A stretch of DNA of 61,232 nucleotides from Thioalkalivibrio denitrificans (lineage in GTDB: Bacteria; Pseudomonadota; Gammaproteobacteria; Ectothiorhodospirales; Ectothiorhodospiraceae). The translations under genes and the position numbers were made by a program. Position 1 is the stretch's first letter. Every line of letters starts with the position of its first letter. Where the stretch lies: contig NZ_MVBK01000038.1 of NCBI RefSeq assembly GCF_002000365.1, positions 1-61,232 of the forward strand, read 5' to 3'. Of the stretch, positions 16,422-25,072 are shown one piece after another. The notes beneath the pieces were generated by a model that was not told the origin of the DNA, did not search any database, and saw only the letters and a list, made by a program, of their open reading frames with translations.

Positions 16422-17285
16422 TCATCTGGACAAGAGTTCATCACAGCTCCTGCCTCGATGCAGCCGCTCAAAAGTTTGACACAAGATGCTATCTCGTGGG
16501 TCTCCCGTGAATATCTCCTTGTACCCAGCACTGCCTAAGATTTCCAGCTGGATTGCATTGAATTCCCGGGAAACCTCAATGCTTAACAAACACTGCGAAT
16601 CGCGTAGGGTCTCGTAGAGCCAACTGTCCGATCCATAAGGTCTTTGATAAATTAGTTGTCCACCAGTTTCCCTTGTCCCGGCAAATACCCAACGCCCTAC
16701 GCGATCATCGAGATAGAACTTATAAGCATTCGCAATTAACGCCCCGAAGTACTGGCCTTGGCGAACTGTTGGTGGAAAAAGGGCTCCATCGGACAGGACA
16801 CCCCGACAATACACACCCCATTTTATCTCATCACCAGATAATGGCCGAATAGGCCGACCATCAAGCTGGTACAGAGGTGTGTCGACGGTGGGTAGACTTG
16901 CCAAAGGAATTTCGACATACGCAATTCTTGAAAGCTGCCCGCGACTAGATCGATCAAGCAGATCAATATACCTCCTCAAGCGGACTAGCTCGATTACAGA
17001 TTTCTCAACATCCTCACGCGCCTCAGCCAGTGTTTTGTTTGACTGTGAGAGCTCATAGTCCAGTGACTGTATTCTTGAATTTAGGACAGCTTCTTTCCCT
17101 TGCTGATTTAGTTCGTCCAGTCCAACAAGAACGAACGCGCCAGTTGCGGCGAAGATACCAATGTAACCAGGAACCCTAATGCGTCTATACAGAGCCCCGC
17201 GCCCCTTGCGATCAATGGCGTTTCCGAAGAAGGAAACGAATGTAAGGACGAGCGCGCATAACGCAATTAGCACCTTCACAATCAT
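16422..17285 (-). CDS. Hypothetical membrane protein with coiled coil
   Basis: From the ATG at 17285 the product is 287 residues. Two transmembrane helices (about residues 2-20 and 38-58) are followed by a coiled coil (about 65-105). A soluble domain with a GVYCRGV segment follows. The alternative start at 17381 adds 32 basic residues and is less likely. I do not recognise the family. It is the first gene of a probable two-gene unit with the 15423-16352 gene. A dense REP cluster lies just upstream, so the promoter is either within the repeats or immediately after them. Confidence 0.6.
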   Translation of the reverse strand: MIVKVLIALCALVLTFVSFFGNAIDRKGRGALYRRIRVPGYIGIFAATGAFVLVGLDELNQQGKEAVLNSRIQSLDYELSQSNKTLAEAREDVEKSVIELVRLRRYIDLLDRSSRGQLSRIAYVEIPLASLPTVDTPLYQLDGRPIRPLSGDEIKWGVYCRGVLSDGALFPPTVRQGQYFGALIANAYKFYLDDRVGRWVFAGTRETGGQLIYQRPYGSDSWLYETLRDSQCLLSIEVSREFNAIQLEILGSAGYKEIFTGDPRDSILCQTFERLHRGRSCDELLSR

Positions 17286-17386
17286 TGTGTCTCTTCTCCG
17301 CCGCAGGTGTGCCCGTTGCCGACCGTCTCCGAGTATAGGAGGAATGTACACTTTTTTGAGGCGCGACAACTGTTCATCCATCTAGT

Positions 17387-17568
17387 AAAGGGGACGGACG
17401 GATTAAAGGGGACGGAGGGAATTTAGGGATTAAAGGGGACGGAGGGAATTTTGTAGGGATTAAAGGGGACGGAGGGAATTTTGTGGATCAAAGGGGACTG
17501 AGGGAATTTAGAAAGGAGGAATAAAGGGGACGGAGGGATTAACCTTTAATCCCTCCGTCCCCTTTATT
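17387..17568. repeat. Dense GGGGACGGAGGG REP cluster ending in a palindrome
   Basis: At least five tandem units of ATTAAAGGGGACGGAGGG occur between 17387 and 17520, with short AATTTTGTAGGG-type spacers. The last unit forms a near-perfect palindrome at 17520-17568: 23-bp arms around a 3-base loop. The palindrome lies 10 bp beyond the stop of the 17579-17884 gene and may terminate it. It is not a CRISPR: spacers are short and themselves repeated. Confidence 0.9.
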
Positions 17569-17578
17569 CTTCTCCTCC

Positions 17579-17884
17579 TTAGCGTCCGGTGCGCGAAGCC
17601 TCGGGCTGCTGAGGAACAAGCTCTCGAACGACCGGCGTGGGCAGAGTGGGTCTTTGCGGCGGGGCCAGGAGCTGGTTTGACGCAGCGCCCGGGCCGGTAC
17701 TTTTCGGGCACTTCTGCCCCAGTTGCGCTTTGATGCACAGTTCATAGGCCCCGTAGTTTTTATCCGGATCAGGATGCTTGGCATTGCAGACGTCAATTGC
17801 ATCGTCGGCACAGTTGGCCATGGCCGGCCCGGTAAAACCCATCGCAGCAACAAGAATGGCAGGGATCAGTTTTGCAATGTTCAT
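17579..17884 (-). CDS. Small secreted cysteine-containing protein
   Basis: A 101-residue protein with a clear Sec signal peptide: a basic start, a hydrophobic core and cleavage after AMA at about residue 23. The mature part contains four cysteines (NCADD, DVCNA, ELCIK, QKCPK), probably forming two disulfides. A Pro/Gln-rich tail follows. It is expected in the periplasm. The family is unknown. The stop codon is followed within 10 bp by a strong REP palindrome. Confidence 0.65.
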   Translation of the reverse strand: MNIAKLIPAILVAAMGFTGPAMANCADDAIDVCNAKHPDPDKNYGAYELCIKAQLGQKCPKSTGPGAASNQLLAPPQRPTLPTPVVRELVPQQPEASRTGR

Positions 17885-18260
17885 GAGAATGCTCTCCAGT
17901 GTTGTTGGTTGATTCTGGTGTTCTCATGAAGTGAGTCGTGGTGATTTTCGAGAGGGTTCAAGAAAATGTCGTAAAACGAGGGAAAGGATGACAGATATGC
18001 TGACTTGCAGGGCGCCGGGCCACGCTCAGGGGCAACGGGGTCGGGGAAAAGAGGGGACGGAAAAAAGGGGAAAAAAGGGGACGGAGGGATTAAAACGAAA
18101 GAGGGGTGAAGTAGAGAATGACGGGATCGGACCACGGAAACCGCGTGGTTAGCTGGAAAAGTGCCTGGTAGTTGAGTGACATCAGGCCTTAGATCTGCGA
18201 TTTCTGGCGCTCCAAGCGAATCTGCGGGCACACACACTCGCGCCCCCGCTCCCGCGGCGA
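17885..18260. other. Intergenic region with REP copies
   Basis: AAAAAAGGGGAAAAAAGGGGACGGAGGGATTAAA-type units lie at about 18048-18096. A sequence similar to TCGGACCACGGAAACC follows at 18127. No gene is supported in these 376 bp. Confidence 0.6.
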
Positions 18261-18527
18261 CTATTCGTGGGAAAACCTCAGAGACTGCCCCCAGTTTCCC
18301 ATGGCCGGCAGCAGCTCAGGTGGATGAGAGGCGTTGTCGTGACGCAGCAGGTAGACGCCGCCGTCGTCACAACGCAGTTTGAAGTACCTGTGGTCCGGGG
18401 CAAGCCAGCGGTCGAGGATTTCCTCCACAACGGTGCGCCGTTCGCCGATGCGCAGCGCCCGGGGCTCCTCTTCACCCCGATAACCGGCATGACACTCCAC
18501 GACGATCTTGATGTGTGCATCGCCCAT
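18261..18527 (-). CDS. Small conserved-looking hypothetical protein
   Basis: The 88-residue protein starting at ATG 18527 reads as a compact beta-rich domain: HIKIVVECHAGYRGEE, then RIGERRTVVEEILDRW and HRYFKLRCDDGGVYLLRHD. This resembles short proteins of unknown function found beside metabolic genes in proteobacteria, but I cannot name the family. The start is chosen where the regular pattern begins; an in-frame start at 18569 would add 14 charged residues. It is divergent from the dioxygenase operon, 286 bp away. Confidence 0.55.
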   Translation of the reverse strand: MGDAHIKIVVECHAGYRGEEEPRALRIGERRTVVEEILDRWLAPDHRYFKLRCDDGGVYLLRHDNASHPPELLPAMGNWGQSLRFSHE

Positions 18528-18600
18528 CGCGTCGACCTTCCGCTGCTCCTTTTTCAAAGGGTAGCGCATTGCATCGTGAGGGAAGCATTCAGGTATCCAA

Positions 18601-18680
18601 AACTTTCGGAAATCCGGGCACAGTATCCCTGGTTTGCCTTCTGACGAGCCTTACGGCTGGGGAGTTTCGGCACCGGTTCA
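18601..18680 (-). pseudogene. C-terminal remnant of a RAYT transposase
   Basis: On the minus strand the segment reads PVPKLPSRKARQKAN, closely matching the end of the intact RAYT (LAPKRPGRKARLNAK). The DNA block GACGAGCCTTACG is identical in both. The adjacent CCGGGCACAGTATCCC is a degenerate copy of the CCGGGGACAGTATACC REP. The rest of the transposase is gone. Confidence 0.7.
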
Positions 18681-18813
18681 AAGAAAGTGCTACGTCCCCT
18701 TGTCTCGCTATTGCGGTGTTGTTCGCCGTGTACTATAAGGCGTCGTGACAGGACGTATCTTCTTGCTGATCGGCAGTGGTGGTCTTTAGCCGCTCCGGTT
18801 GGAGGGGCCTACG

Positions 18814-21717
18814 ATGACAAGGAAAGCATGGCTTCTCGGCACCGCGCTGATCGCGGCGGGTGTCATGGGTATCCCCGCGCTGTTGGTGGTGGCCTGGCCG
18901 GATCTTCGCGAGGAAGTACATTCCCTTACCGCCTGTTATCAACTCGGACGTACCGGGTTGCGTCCCGTAGCTGATGAACCCTCCGACCGTTTCCTCGGCA
19001 AGGTTCAGGAGTTCACGGCCCGCTGCCGAGGCGGCACCGCAGCACTGGCCCAGAGGGATACACCGTGGGTCGACTGGTCAAGTTACTGGGGATCCGGGGA
19101 CGAGCGGTCTCTTTCGGACTTTCGGCTGCTTCCAATCAACCGTCTGTCACGCCAGCAACGCGGCATCGACGGGGCCCTGATCGATCTCGAGTACCAGCGC
19201 ATCGAGCTGATCAAGTTCAACCTGTTCGACAACTACACCTATCCCAACTATGTCCTTGGGCAAAATGCGATCCCGGGGCGTTCGGTCCGGCAGTGGGCGG
19301 CCATGCGGTTGCCGCCGGATCATCCCGACTATGAGGCCGTTGGCGGCGCCGGCGAGCAGTTGTGCACCGGCGAACTGATGCGCCACCGCACCCTCACGGG
19401 GATCTGCAACGACCTGCGCAACCCGCTGATGGGTTCCACCAACACGTTGTTCGCGCGGAATGTGCAGTTCGAGGAGACCTTCCCCGAGCTGGGAACGACC
19501 GAACTCGTCCGCAACCGGCACGGGGACCGAATCGGTCTGCTTCGGCCCGACCCGCAACTCATCAGCCGCACGTTGTTCACGCGGCAGCAGTCCAATCCCG
19601 AGGCATGCAATCAGGGGCTCGGCTCGAGTTCTGCAGGAGTGCCGGCTGAATGTGACTACATCAAGGCGCCCTTTTTCAACGTGTTGGCGGCCTACTGGAT
19701 CCAGTTCATGACCCATGACTGGTTTTCACACCTGGACGAGGGGCGCAACAGCGCCGAGATGATCGACGTGGGCTGCAGGAGCCGGCTGGACAACGGGGTG
19801 GAGCGGCCACTGTCGGCCGCCGAGATTGCTGCCCTGGGATGCCGGCCGGGCGACCGCGCCGATCGTACGCTGTACCACGACATCGAACCCGCGCCGCAAT
19901 TCCACGCCGTCGGCGAGGGCCGGATGGCGCGCGCGCACCGCACGACCCGCAACACGAACACCGCCTGGTGGGATGCGTCCCAGATCTATGGCTACAGCGA
20001 GACCTCGCTGCAGCGGGTCAAGCGCGATCCGGACGACCCCGCGCGGCTGCTGATGGTGAGGCGAGGGGATGCCTCCGGGTCCGGTGCGGCCCAGGGGTAT
20101 TTACCGGTCTTCGAGCCGGGTGACCCGATCCATCCCACTTGGGAGGGTCAGGAGGCTGTGGCGTTTCCGGACAACTGGTCCATCGGACTGAGTTTCCTGC
20201 ACAACGTTTTCGCTCGCGAGCACAACCTGTTCGTCGACGGTTTCCGCCGCCATGCGCAGCGCAATCCGGACGCCGATTCCGGATTGCGCAATCCAGCCGA
20301 TCCGGACCGGGTCATCCGCTACCGGGACGTGACACCCGACGAACTGTTCGAGGTCGCCCGGCTGGTCGTGGCCGCGGGAATCGCCAAGATCCACACCATC
20401 GAGTGGACCACGCAGTTGCTCTACGACGAGGTCCTCCACATCGGCATGAACTCCAACTGGAACGGAGTGTTCCATGACAAGGACCGATTGTCGCGGCTCC
20501 TCGAGAGGATCGTGGTCGATCGGCTCGGTCCCTCAATCCACGAGGACGATCACACCACGTGGTGGTCGGTCCTTGCGTCCGGCTCGGGGATCTTCGGGCT
20601 GGGCAGCGAGCGCTACGCCGACCGTCCGCATCTGCTGAGTCGGAGCGGGCGCGGCCAGGATATCTGGGACCTGCGCAACCCTGAGCACGTGAACGGCGGC
20701 ATCAATCACTTCGGTTCCCCGTTCAATTTCCCGGAAGAGTTCGTCACGGTCTACCGCCTGCACCCCTTGGTTCCGGACCTGCTGGAATATAGGAGCTGGG
20801 ACGATCCCAATGCGATCCGGAAACAGGTTCCGGTGATCTCCACGATCCGTGCGCAGGCGACGCCGGCCATCCAATCCGGGGGGCTCGGCGACTGGGGCGT
20901 GACCCTGGGCCGGCAGCGGCTGGGGGCACTGACGCTGCAGAACCATCCGAACTTCCTGCAGAACCTGCCGATGCCTCGCCTGGACAGCGAGACCCGGCAG
21001 ATCGACGTAGCCGCCCTCGATCTGATCCGTGATCGGGAGCGGGGTGTTCCGCGTTTCAACGAGTTTCGCCGCCAGTACGGCCTGAAGAGCCTGACCAGCT
21101 TCGACGACTTTGTCGACCGGCGGCTGCCCGCGGATTCCCCTGAACGGCAGCGCCAGGAACAGTTGGTGGTGAAGCTGCGCGATATCTACGGCCAGCACCG
21201 TTGTGACGATTCCAAGGTGATCACCGCCGTCCAGCGTCTCAACGGACGCCCGGTCACGGACTGCCTCGGCCACCCTGACGGCACGCTCGTGGACAACGTC
21301 GAGGATGTGGACACGGTCGTGGGCTGGCTTGCGGAATCGACCCGGCCGCACGGGTTCGCCATCTCGGAGACCCAGTTCACCGTTTTCATCCTCAACGCGT
21401 CGCGCCGGCTTTTCAGTGATCGTTTCTTCACCTCCAGCTTCCGGCCCGAGTTCTACACTCATTTCGGGATCGCCTGGGTCAATGACAACGGGCCTGATGG
21501 GAAGGTCATGGAAGCGGTTGGTCCGGACGGTCACGAACAGGAGGTCTCGCCGATGAAGCGGGTGCTGCTGCGCACCGTCCCGGAACTCGAGGACGAGCTT
21601 CGCGACGTTGTGAATGCCTTCGACCCCTGGGCGCGCGACCGCGGCCGCTATTACTCCCTGGAGTGGCGGCCGCGGCAGGGTGCCGAGACAGACCCTGCCT
21701 TTGCGGTCGCGCCCTAG
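18814..21717 (+). CDS. Cyclooxygenase/alpha-dioxygenase-like haem protein
   Basis: The 967-residue protein belongs to the animal-haem-peroxidase superfamily, in its fatty-acid dioxygenase branch. A probable signal anchor lies at residues 5-28. The distal haem histidine is H301 in FMTHDWFSH. Y647-x-x-H650 in TVYRLHPLVPD reproduces the catalytic tyrosine and proximal histidine of cyclooxygenase (Y385/H388) and plant alpha-dioxygenase. AKIHTIEWT at about 524-532 is also alpha-dioxygenase-like. Expected chemistry is tyrosyl-radical oxygenation of an unsaturated lipid to a hydroperoxide. The start follows GGAGGGG. A P450 gene begins 13 bp after the stop. It is much longer than typical alpha-dioxygenases (about 640 aa). 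Confidence 0.85.
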   Translation: MTRKAWLLGTALIAAGVMGIPALLVVAWPDLREEVHSLTACYQLGRTGLRPVADEPSDRFLGKVQEFTARCRGGTAALAQRDTPWVDWSSYWGSGDERSLSDFRLLPINRLSRQQRGIDGALIDLEYQRIELIKFNLFDNYTYPNYVLGQNAIPGRSVRQWAAMRLPPDHPDYEAVGGAGEQLCTGELMRHRTLTGICNDLRNPLMGSTNTLFARNVQFEETFPELGTTELVRNRHGDRIGLLRPDPQLISRTLFTRQQSNPEACNQGLGSSSAGVPAECDYIKAPFFNVLAAYWIQFMTHDWFSHLDEGRNSAEMIDVGCRSRLDNGVERPLSAAEIAALGCRPGDRADRTLYHDIEPAPQFHAVGEGRMARAHRTTRNTNTAWWDASQIYGYSETSLQRVKRDPDDPARLLMVRRGDASGSGAAQGYLPVFEPGDPIHPTWEGQEAVAFPDNWSIGLSFLHNVFAREHNLFVDGFRRHAQRNPDADSGLRNPADPDRVIRYRDVTPDELFEVARLVVAAGIAKIHTIEWTTQLLYDEVLHIGMNSNWNGVFHDKDRLSRLLERIVVDRLGPSIHEDDHTTWWSVLASGSGIFGLGSERYADRPHLLSRSGRGQDIWDLRNPEHVNGGINHFGSPFNFPEEFVTVYRLHPLVPDLLEYRSWDDPNAIRKQVPVISTIRAQATPAIQSGGLGDWGVTLGRQRLGALTLQNHPNFLQNLPMPRLDSETRQIDVAALDLIRDRERGVPRFNEFRRQYGLKSLTSFDDFVDRRLPADSPERQRQEQLVVKLRDIYGQHRCDDSKVITAVQRLNGRPVTDCLGHPDGTLVDNVEDVDTVVGWLAESTRPHGFAISETQFTVFILNASRRLFSDRFFTSSFRPEFYTHFGIAWVNDNGPDGKVMEAVGPDGHEQEVSPMKRVLLRTVPELEDELRDVVNAFDPWARDRGRYYSLEWRPRQGAETDPAFAVAP

Positions 21718-21730
21718 CGGGACCGCAGCC

Positions 21731-22996
21731 GTGAGCGCGCAAACTGGAGTCGGAGCGCTGGGTTTGCTCCGTTTGGGTTCGACCCTGCTGATCGAGCGCC
21801 TGTGGCGGCGATCGCGCGCGGATCCGGGCGCCGTCATCTGCCGATGGGCGAGAGCGCGCTCGGGCCGGGGCGGCGATATTGCGGTCCGCATTTTCCGGCG
21901 TGCATACCTGCTGGTGACCAGTGGCGAGTCCTCCCGAAGCATTCTCGATCCATCGCCGGCCAAGGACGGCCTGCCTCCTGGTCGCTCCAAGCGCAACGCG
22001 ATGTCCTTCCTCGCTCCCCGCGCGCTGACCATTGCTCCCGGTCAGGACTGGGCGCGGCTTCGCGAGTTTCACGAGCGGGCACTCGCTTTCGATGACGGTC
22101 ACCCGCTGGCACAGCGGTTCCTGGCACAGATTCGCGCAGCCTTCTCGCCCCCTGTGCGGTCCTCCGAAGACGTGCGTTCGGCGATGGCGCAGGTGATGCT
22201 CGGGATCGTCCCGGGTGTCGCAGACCCGAGGCTGGCCAGCGATGTCCAGGCGATGTTCGAGGCCGTCCAGAGCCCGGTGCGACGGAGGCTGCTCGGCATC
22301 CGGTATCGACCCATCCGCCGCCGCCTGTACGGGCATCTGCGCAGCCGGGTGCGCCAGCCGTTGGCAGCCGATGCCGACAACTTGCTGGACCTCGCGCGGA
22401 ACAAGGATCCGCCGGCCGATGAGGAGGAGTTCATCCAGCAGATCCCGCATTGGATGTTCACCTTCACCGGTTCAGGGACGGATCTCCTGACGCGAACGCT
22501 TGCGATGATCACCTCGCGTCCCGCGGTTCACCGCCAGGCACTCGACGAACTCTCCGCGGCTGGCGCCCCTGATCAGGCCACGACAGTCGGCAGCCTGAAA
22601 TACCTGGAGGCCTGCCTGCTCGAGACGGGGAGGCTGTTTCCGCCGGTCCGGATGACATTTCACCGGAGCAAGGATGGCGAGCAGGAGATCATCCACTATT
22701 TCCCGCTCCTGCATCGCGACCCGGCCCTGGGTGCTTCGGTCGATGCCTATCGCCCGGAACGGTGGCTGGACCCGGCGGGGGATGCGATCACCGGAGCGTC
22801 CAGCCTGTTCCTGCGTGGTCCGCGGAGCTGTCCCGGACAGGGGTTGATCCTGTTCGTCTGCAAGGCCGCGCTGGCGCAGCAACTGGGCGAGATCGGGATG
22901 AGGGTGCGGACCACCCGGTTGTCCGTGGACCCGCTGCCGGTGACGTTCCCTGAATCGGAGGCGCACTTTCAACCGGAGGGAAGTCATGGCGATTGA
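21731..22996 (+). CDS. Cytochrome P450-like protein
   Basis: The 421-residue product carries the complete P450 haem motif FLRGPRSCPG, fitting FxxGxRxCxG, with C367 as thiolate ligand. It also has ExxR (E298-R301 in LLETGR) and YRPERW. The I-helix stretch FTGSGTDLL lacks the usual acid-threonine oxygen-activating pair, as in P450s that rearrange hydroperoxides (allene oxide synthase, fungal Ppo P450 domains). GTG at 21731 is the first start after the dioxygenase stop, and its reading frame overlaps the next gene by 11 bp, implying coupled translation. I infer that it transforms the hydroperoxide made by the upstream protein. Confidence 0.82.
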   Translation: MSAQTGVGALGLLRLGSTLLIERLWRRSRADPGAVICRWARARSGRGGDIAVRIFRRAYLLVTSGESSRSILDPSPAKDGLPPGRSKRNAMSFLAPRALTIAPGQDWARLREFHERALAFDDGHPLAQRFLAQIRAAFSPPVRSSEDVRSAMAQVMLGIVPGVADPRLASDVQAMFEAVQSPVRRRLLGIRYRPIRRRLYGHLRSRVRQPLAADADNLLDLARNKDPPADEEEFIQQIPHWMFTFTGSGTDLLTRTLAMITSRPAVHRQALDELSAAGAPDQATTVGSLKYLEACLLETGRLFPPVRMTFHRSKDGEQEIIHYFPLLHRDPALGASVDAYRPERWLDPAGDAITGASSLFLRGPRSCPGQGLILFVCKAALAQQLGEIGMRVRTTRLSVDPLPVTFPESEAHFQPEGSHGD

Positions 22997-25037
22997 GGCG
23001 AAGCACCTGCAGTCGATGTCCGGGAGCGAACTCGATCAGCTGTTTCGGGATAGTGCGGCCGGTCCGATCCCGGAGGGCCGGGCCCGCGGGACCGCGGTCC
23101 TGTTGCCCGGCTCCTGGTTCGGCCGATTCCTCGCGCTGTTGATCCGCCTGCTCTTCTGGAAGGGCAAGATCTTCCGCGCCAGGTCCGGGGATCTGAAGAA
23201 TCGCATCGGTCCCTTGGGGTGGCCCTTGATCCGGGCACGCGTGTACGAGGACCAGAGCTGGTTTGCCGACGGTTCCGCGGTGGTACTCGATTACTCCAGG
23301 ACCTCCCTTGTGGCACGCTGGATCCGCGACGAGATCCGGGAGGTCAGTCCCGGGGTATACCTGGGCGTGGTTTATTGGGGCAGGCGCCGGATTGCCCGCT
23401 TCCTGCTGGAGTTTGGCCGTGATGCGCAGCTCGGCCCACTGCGTGGATTCGCATTACTCGTCGGCGTGTTCACGCTGGCCGGCCTGCTCGTCGGGGGGAC
23501 CTATCTGGCCATCCGTCTGGCAGATGATCGCCCGGTCACCTACGCCCTCGACGAGGATCACTTCAAGTACGGGTCCACCGGGGGCGAACGAGGGTTCGGG
23601 AAGCAGTTGGGTTTGGGCATTCCCTATTGGGTCTGGGTCGCACTGCCGGAGCTGTTTCCGCAGTACCTGCCGGACCAGCAACCGGGTCAGGGCTACGCCG
23701 CGTTTGGCATGATCTACGAACCCGACCGGGATCCGCGCCTCGAACTGCCCGTCGGCATGTCGATGCGGCGCGTGCAGGGCATCGATCGGGTTTATTTCAA
23801 CTGCGCCGTATGCCACACCGGCTCGGTGCGCGCCGCACCCGGAGCACCCGCCGAGATCGTGCTCGGCATGCCGGCGAACACTTTCGATCTGGGGGCACTG
23901 GTCAATTTCTTTGCGCAGGCGGCGTCGGACTGGAGGTTCCGGTCCGACCGGATGATGCCCGGGATCGAGGCGATGGCAGCGCTCCAGCGGGAGGCTCATC
24001 TGCCGGAAGACCGCTATCAGCCAAAGCCGTTCGGTGTGCTGGACCGGTTCCTGTTTCGCCACCTGGGAATCGCCCTGATGCGCGAGCAGCTCCTGACCCT
24101 CACGTCCCGGCTGGCATTCATCGATATGTCGAGCTGGGGGCCGGGTCGGGTCGACACCTTCAACCCCGCCAAGGCCCTGCTGGGCTTTCCGATGGAGAGG
24201 GCCACGGAACGCGAGTTGATGGGCAACGCCGATCTTCCGTCGGTGTGGAACCAGCGCTGGAAACAGGGCATGCAGCTTCACTGGGATGGCAACAACACCA
24301 GCGTGGACGAGCGCAATCTCAGCGCCGCGTTCGGTACCGGTGCCACCCCGACGACCATTGACAGGAGAAGCGTGCTGCGTGTGGCGGACTGGCTTTGGGA
24401 CAAGGCGCAGCCGCCCGCTTTCCCCGAGCGTCACATTGACCGCGATCTGGCGGCCCTGGGGGGTTCGGTCTACCAGCAGCACTGCTGGTCCTGCCATGGG
24501 AACCGGACCCCGCCGTTCCGTACGGAAGGGGACGGCAGCCTGGTGGGTACAGTGACGCCGATCGAAGTGATCGGGACCGACCGCGCCCGCCTGGACTCCT
24601 ACACGAGGCTGCTCGCTGTCGCGCAGAATTCCCTGTATGCCGGTTTTCCGGCCAACGAGGCGCAGTGCAGGAACCGGCCCGATGACACCGAGCGCTGCTA
24701 TCCGGCCCGTTTCGCCCATTTCCGCAAGACCAACGGGTACGCCAATTTGCCGCTCGATGGCCTGTGGCTGCGCGCTCCCTACCTGCACAACGGATCGGTT
24801 CCCAACCTGCGCTACCTGCTGGAGCCCGCCGACGCGAGGCCGAAGATCTTCTATATCGGGTACGACGTCTACGACTACGAGAACGTCGGTTTCGTGAGCC
24901 TGGGCGTGGAGGCTCAACGCCGGGGCTGGCGGTACGACACGCAGGTTCGCGGCAACGGCAATGCCGGACACGAGTACGGAACTGATCTGGAGGCCGGGCT
25001 CAAGGATGCGCTGATCGAGTACCTCAAGACTTTCTGA
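22986..25037 (+). CDS. RoxA-like dihaem cytochrome with extra N-terminal domain
   Basis: The 683-residue protein has two CxxCH haem sites (C273-C276-H277 and C500-C503-H504). The signature WLRAPYLHNGSVP near residue 598 is typical of the RoxA/RoxB rubber-oxygenase branch of the dihaem peroxidase/MauG superfamily. Residues 1-148 form a soluble domain with no haem motif, possibly lipocalin-like (IRDEIREVSPGVYLG). A transmembrane helix at about 155-178 separates it from the haem part. The haem domains should be periplasmic and domain 1 cytoplasmic. The ATG at 22986 follows GGAGG and overlaps the P450 stop. Role inferred: dioxygenase or electron partner in lipid oxidation. Confidence 0.8.
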   Translation: MAIEAKHLQSMSGSELDQLFRDSAAGPIPEGRARGTAVLLPGSWFGRFLALLIRLLFWKGKIFRARSGDLKNRIGPLGWPLIRARVYEDQSWFADGSAVVLDYSRTSLVARWIRDEIREVSPGVYLGVVYWGRRRIARFLLEFGRDAQLGPLRGFALLVGVFTLAGLLVGGTYLAIRLADDRPVTYALDEDHFKYGSTGGERGFGKQLGLGIPYWVWVALPELFPQYLPDQQPGQGYAAFGMIYEPDRDPRLELPVGMSMRRVQGIDRVYFNCAVCHTGSVRAAPGAPAEIVLGMPANTFDLGALVNFFAQAASDWRFRSDRMMPGIEAMAALQREAHLPEDRYQPKPFGVLDRFLFRHLGIALMREQLLTLTSRLAFIDMSSWGPGRVDTFNPAKALLGFPMERATERELMGNADLPSVWNQRWKQGMQLHWDGNNTSVDERNLSAAFGTGATPTTIDRRSVLRVADWLWDKAQPPAFPERHIDRDLAALGGSVYQQHCWSCHGNRTPPFRTEGDGSLVGTVTPIEVIGTDRARLDSYTRLLAVAQNSLYAGFPANEAQCRNRPDDTERCYPARFAHFRKTNGYANLPLDGLWLRAPYLHNGSVPNLRYLLEPADARPKIFYIGYDVYDYENVGFVSLGVEAQRRGWRYDTQVRGNGNAGHEYGTDLEAGLKDALIEYLKTF

Positions 25038-25072
25038 CTCATCGTAAGGGTGAGAGGCGGGAGGATGGACTG

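Noticed and set aside
17387-17568. Possible CRISPR array
   Set aside because: Units are tandem with 5-15 bp, mutually similar spacers. They belong to the dispersed REP family and no cas gene is near.
20533-22032. Minus-strand open frame opposite the dioxygenase/P450 genes
   Set aside because: It is a shadow of two well-supported genes and has no recognisable domain.
23454-24971. Minus-strand open frame of about 500 codons opposite the first RoxA-like gene
   Set aside because: The plus-strand frame contains two CxxCH sites and family motifs, so this is a shadow.
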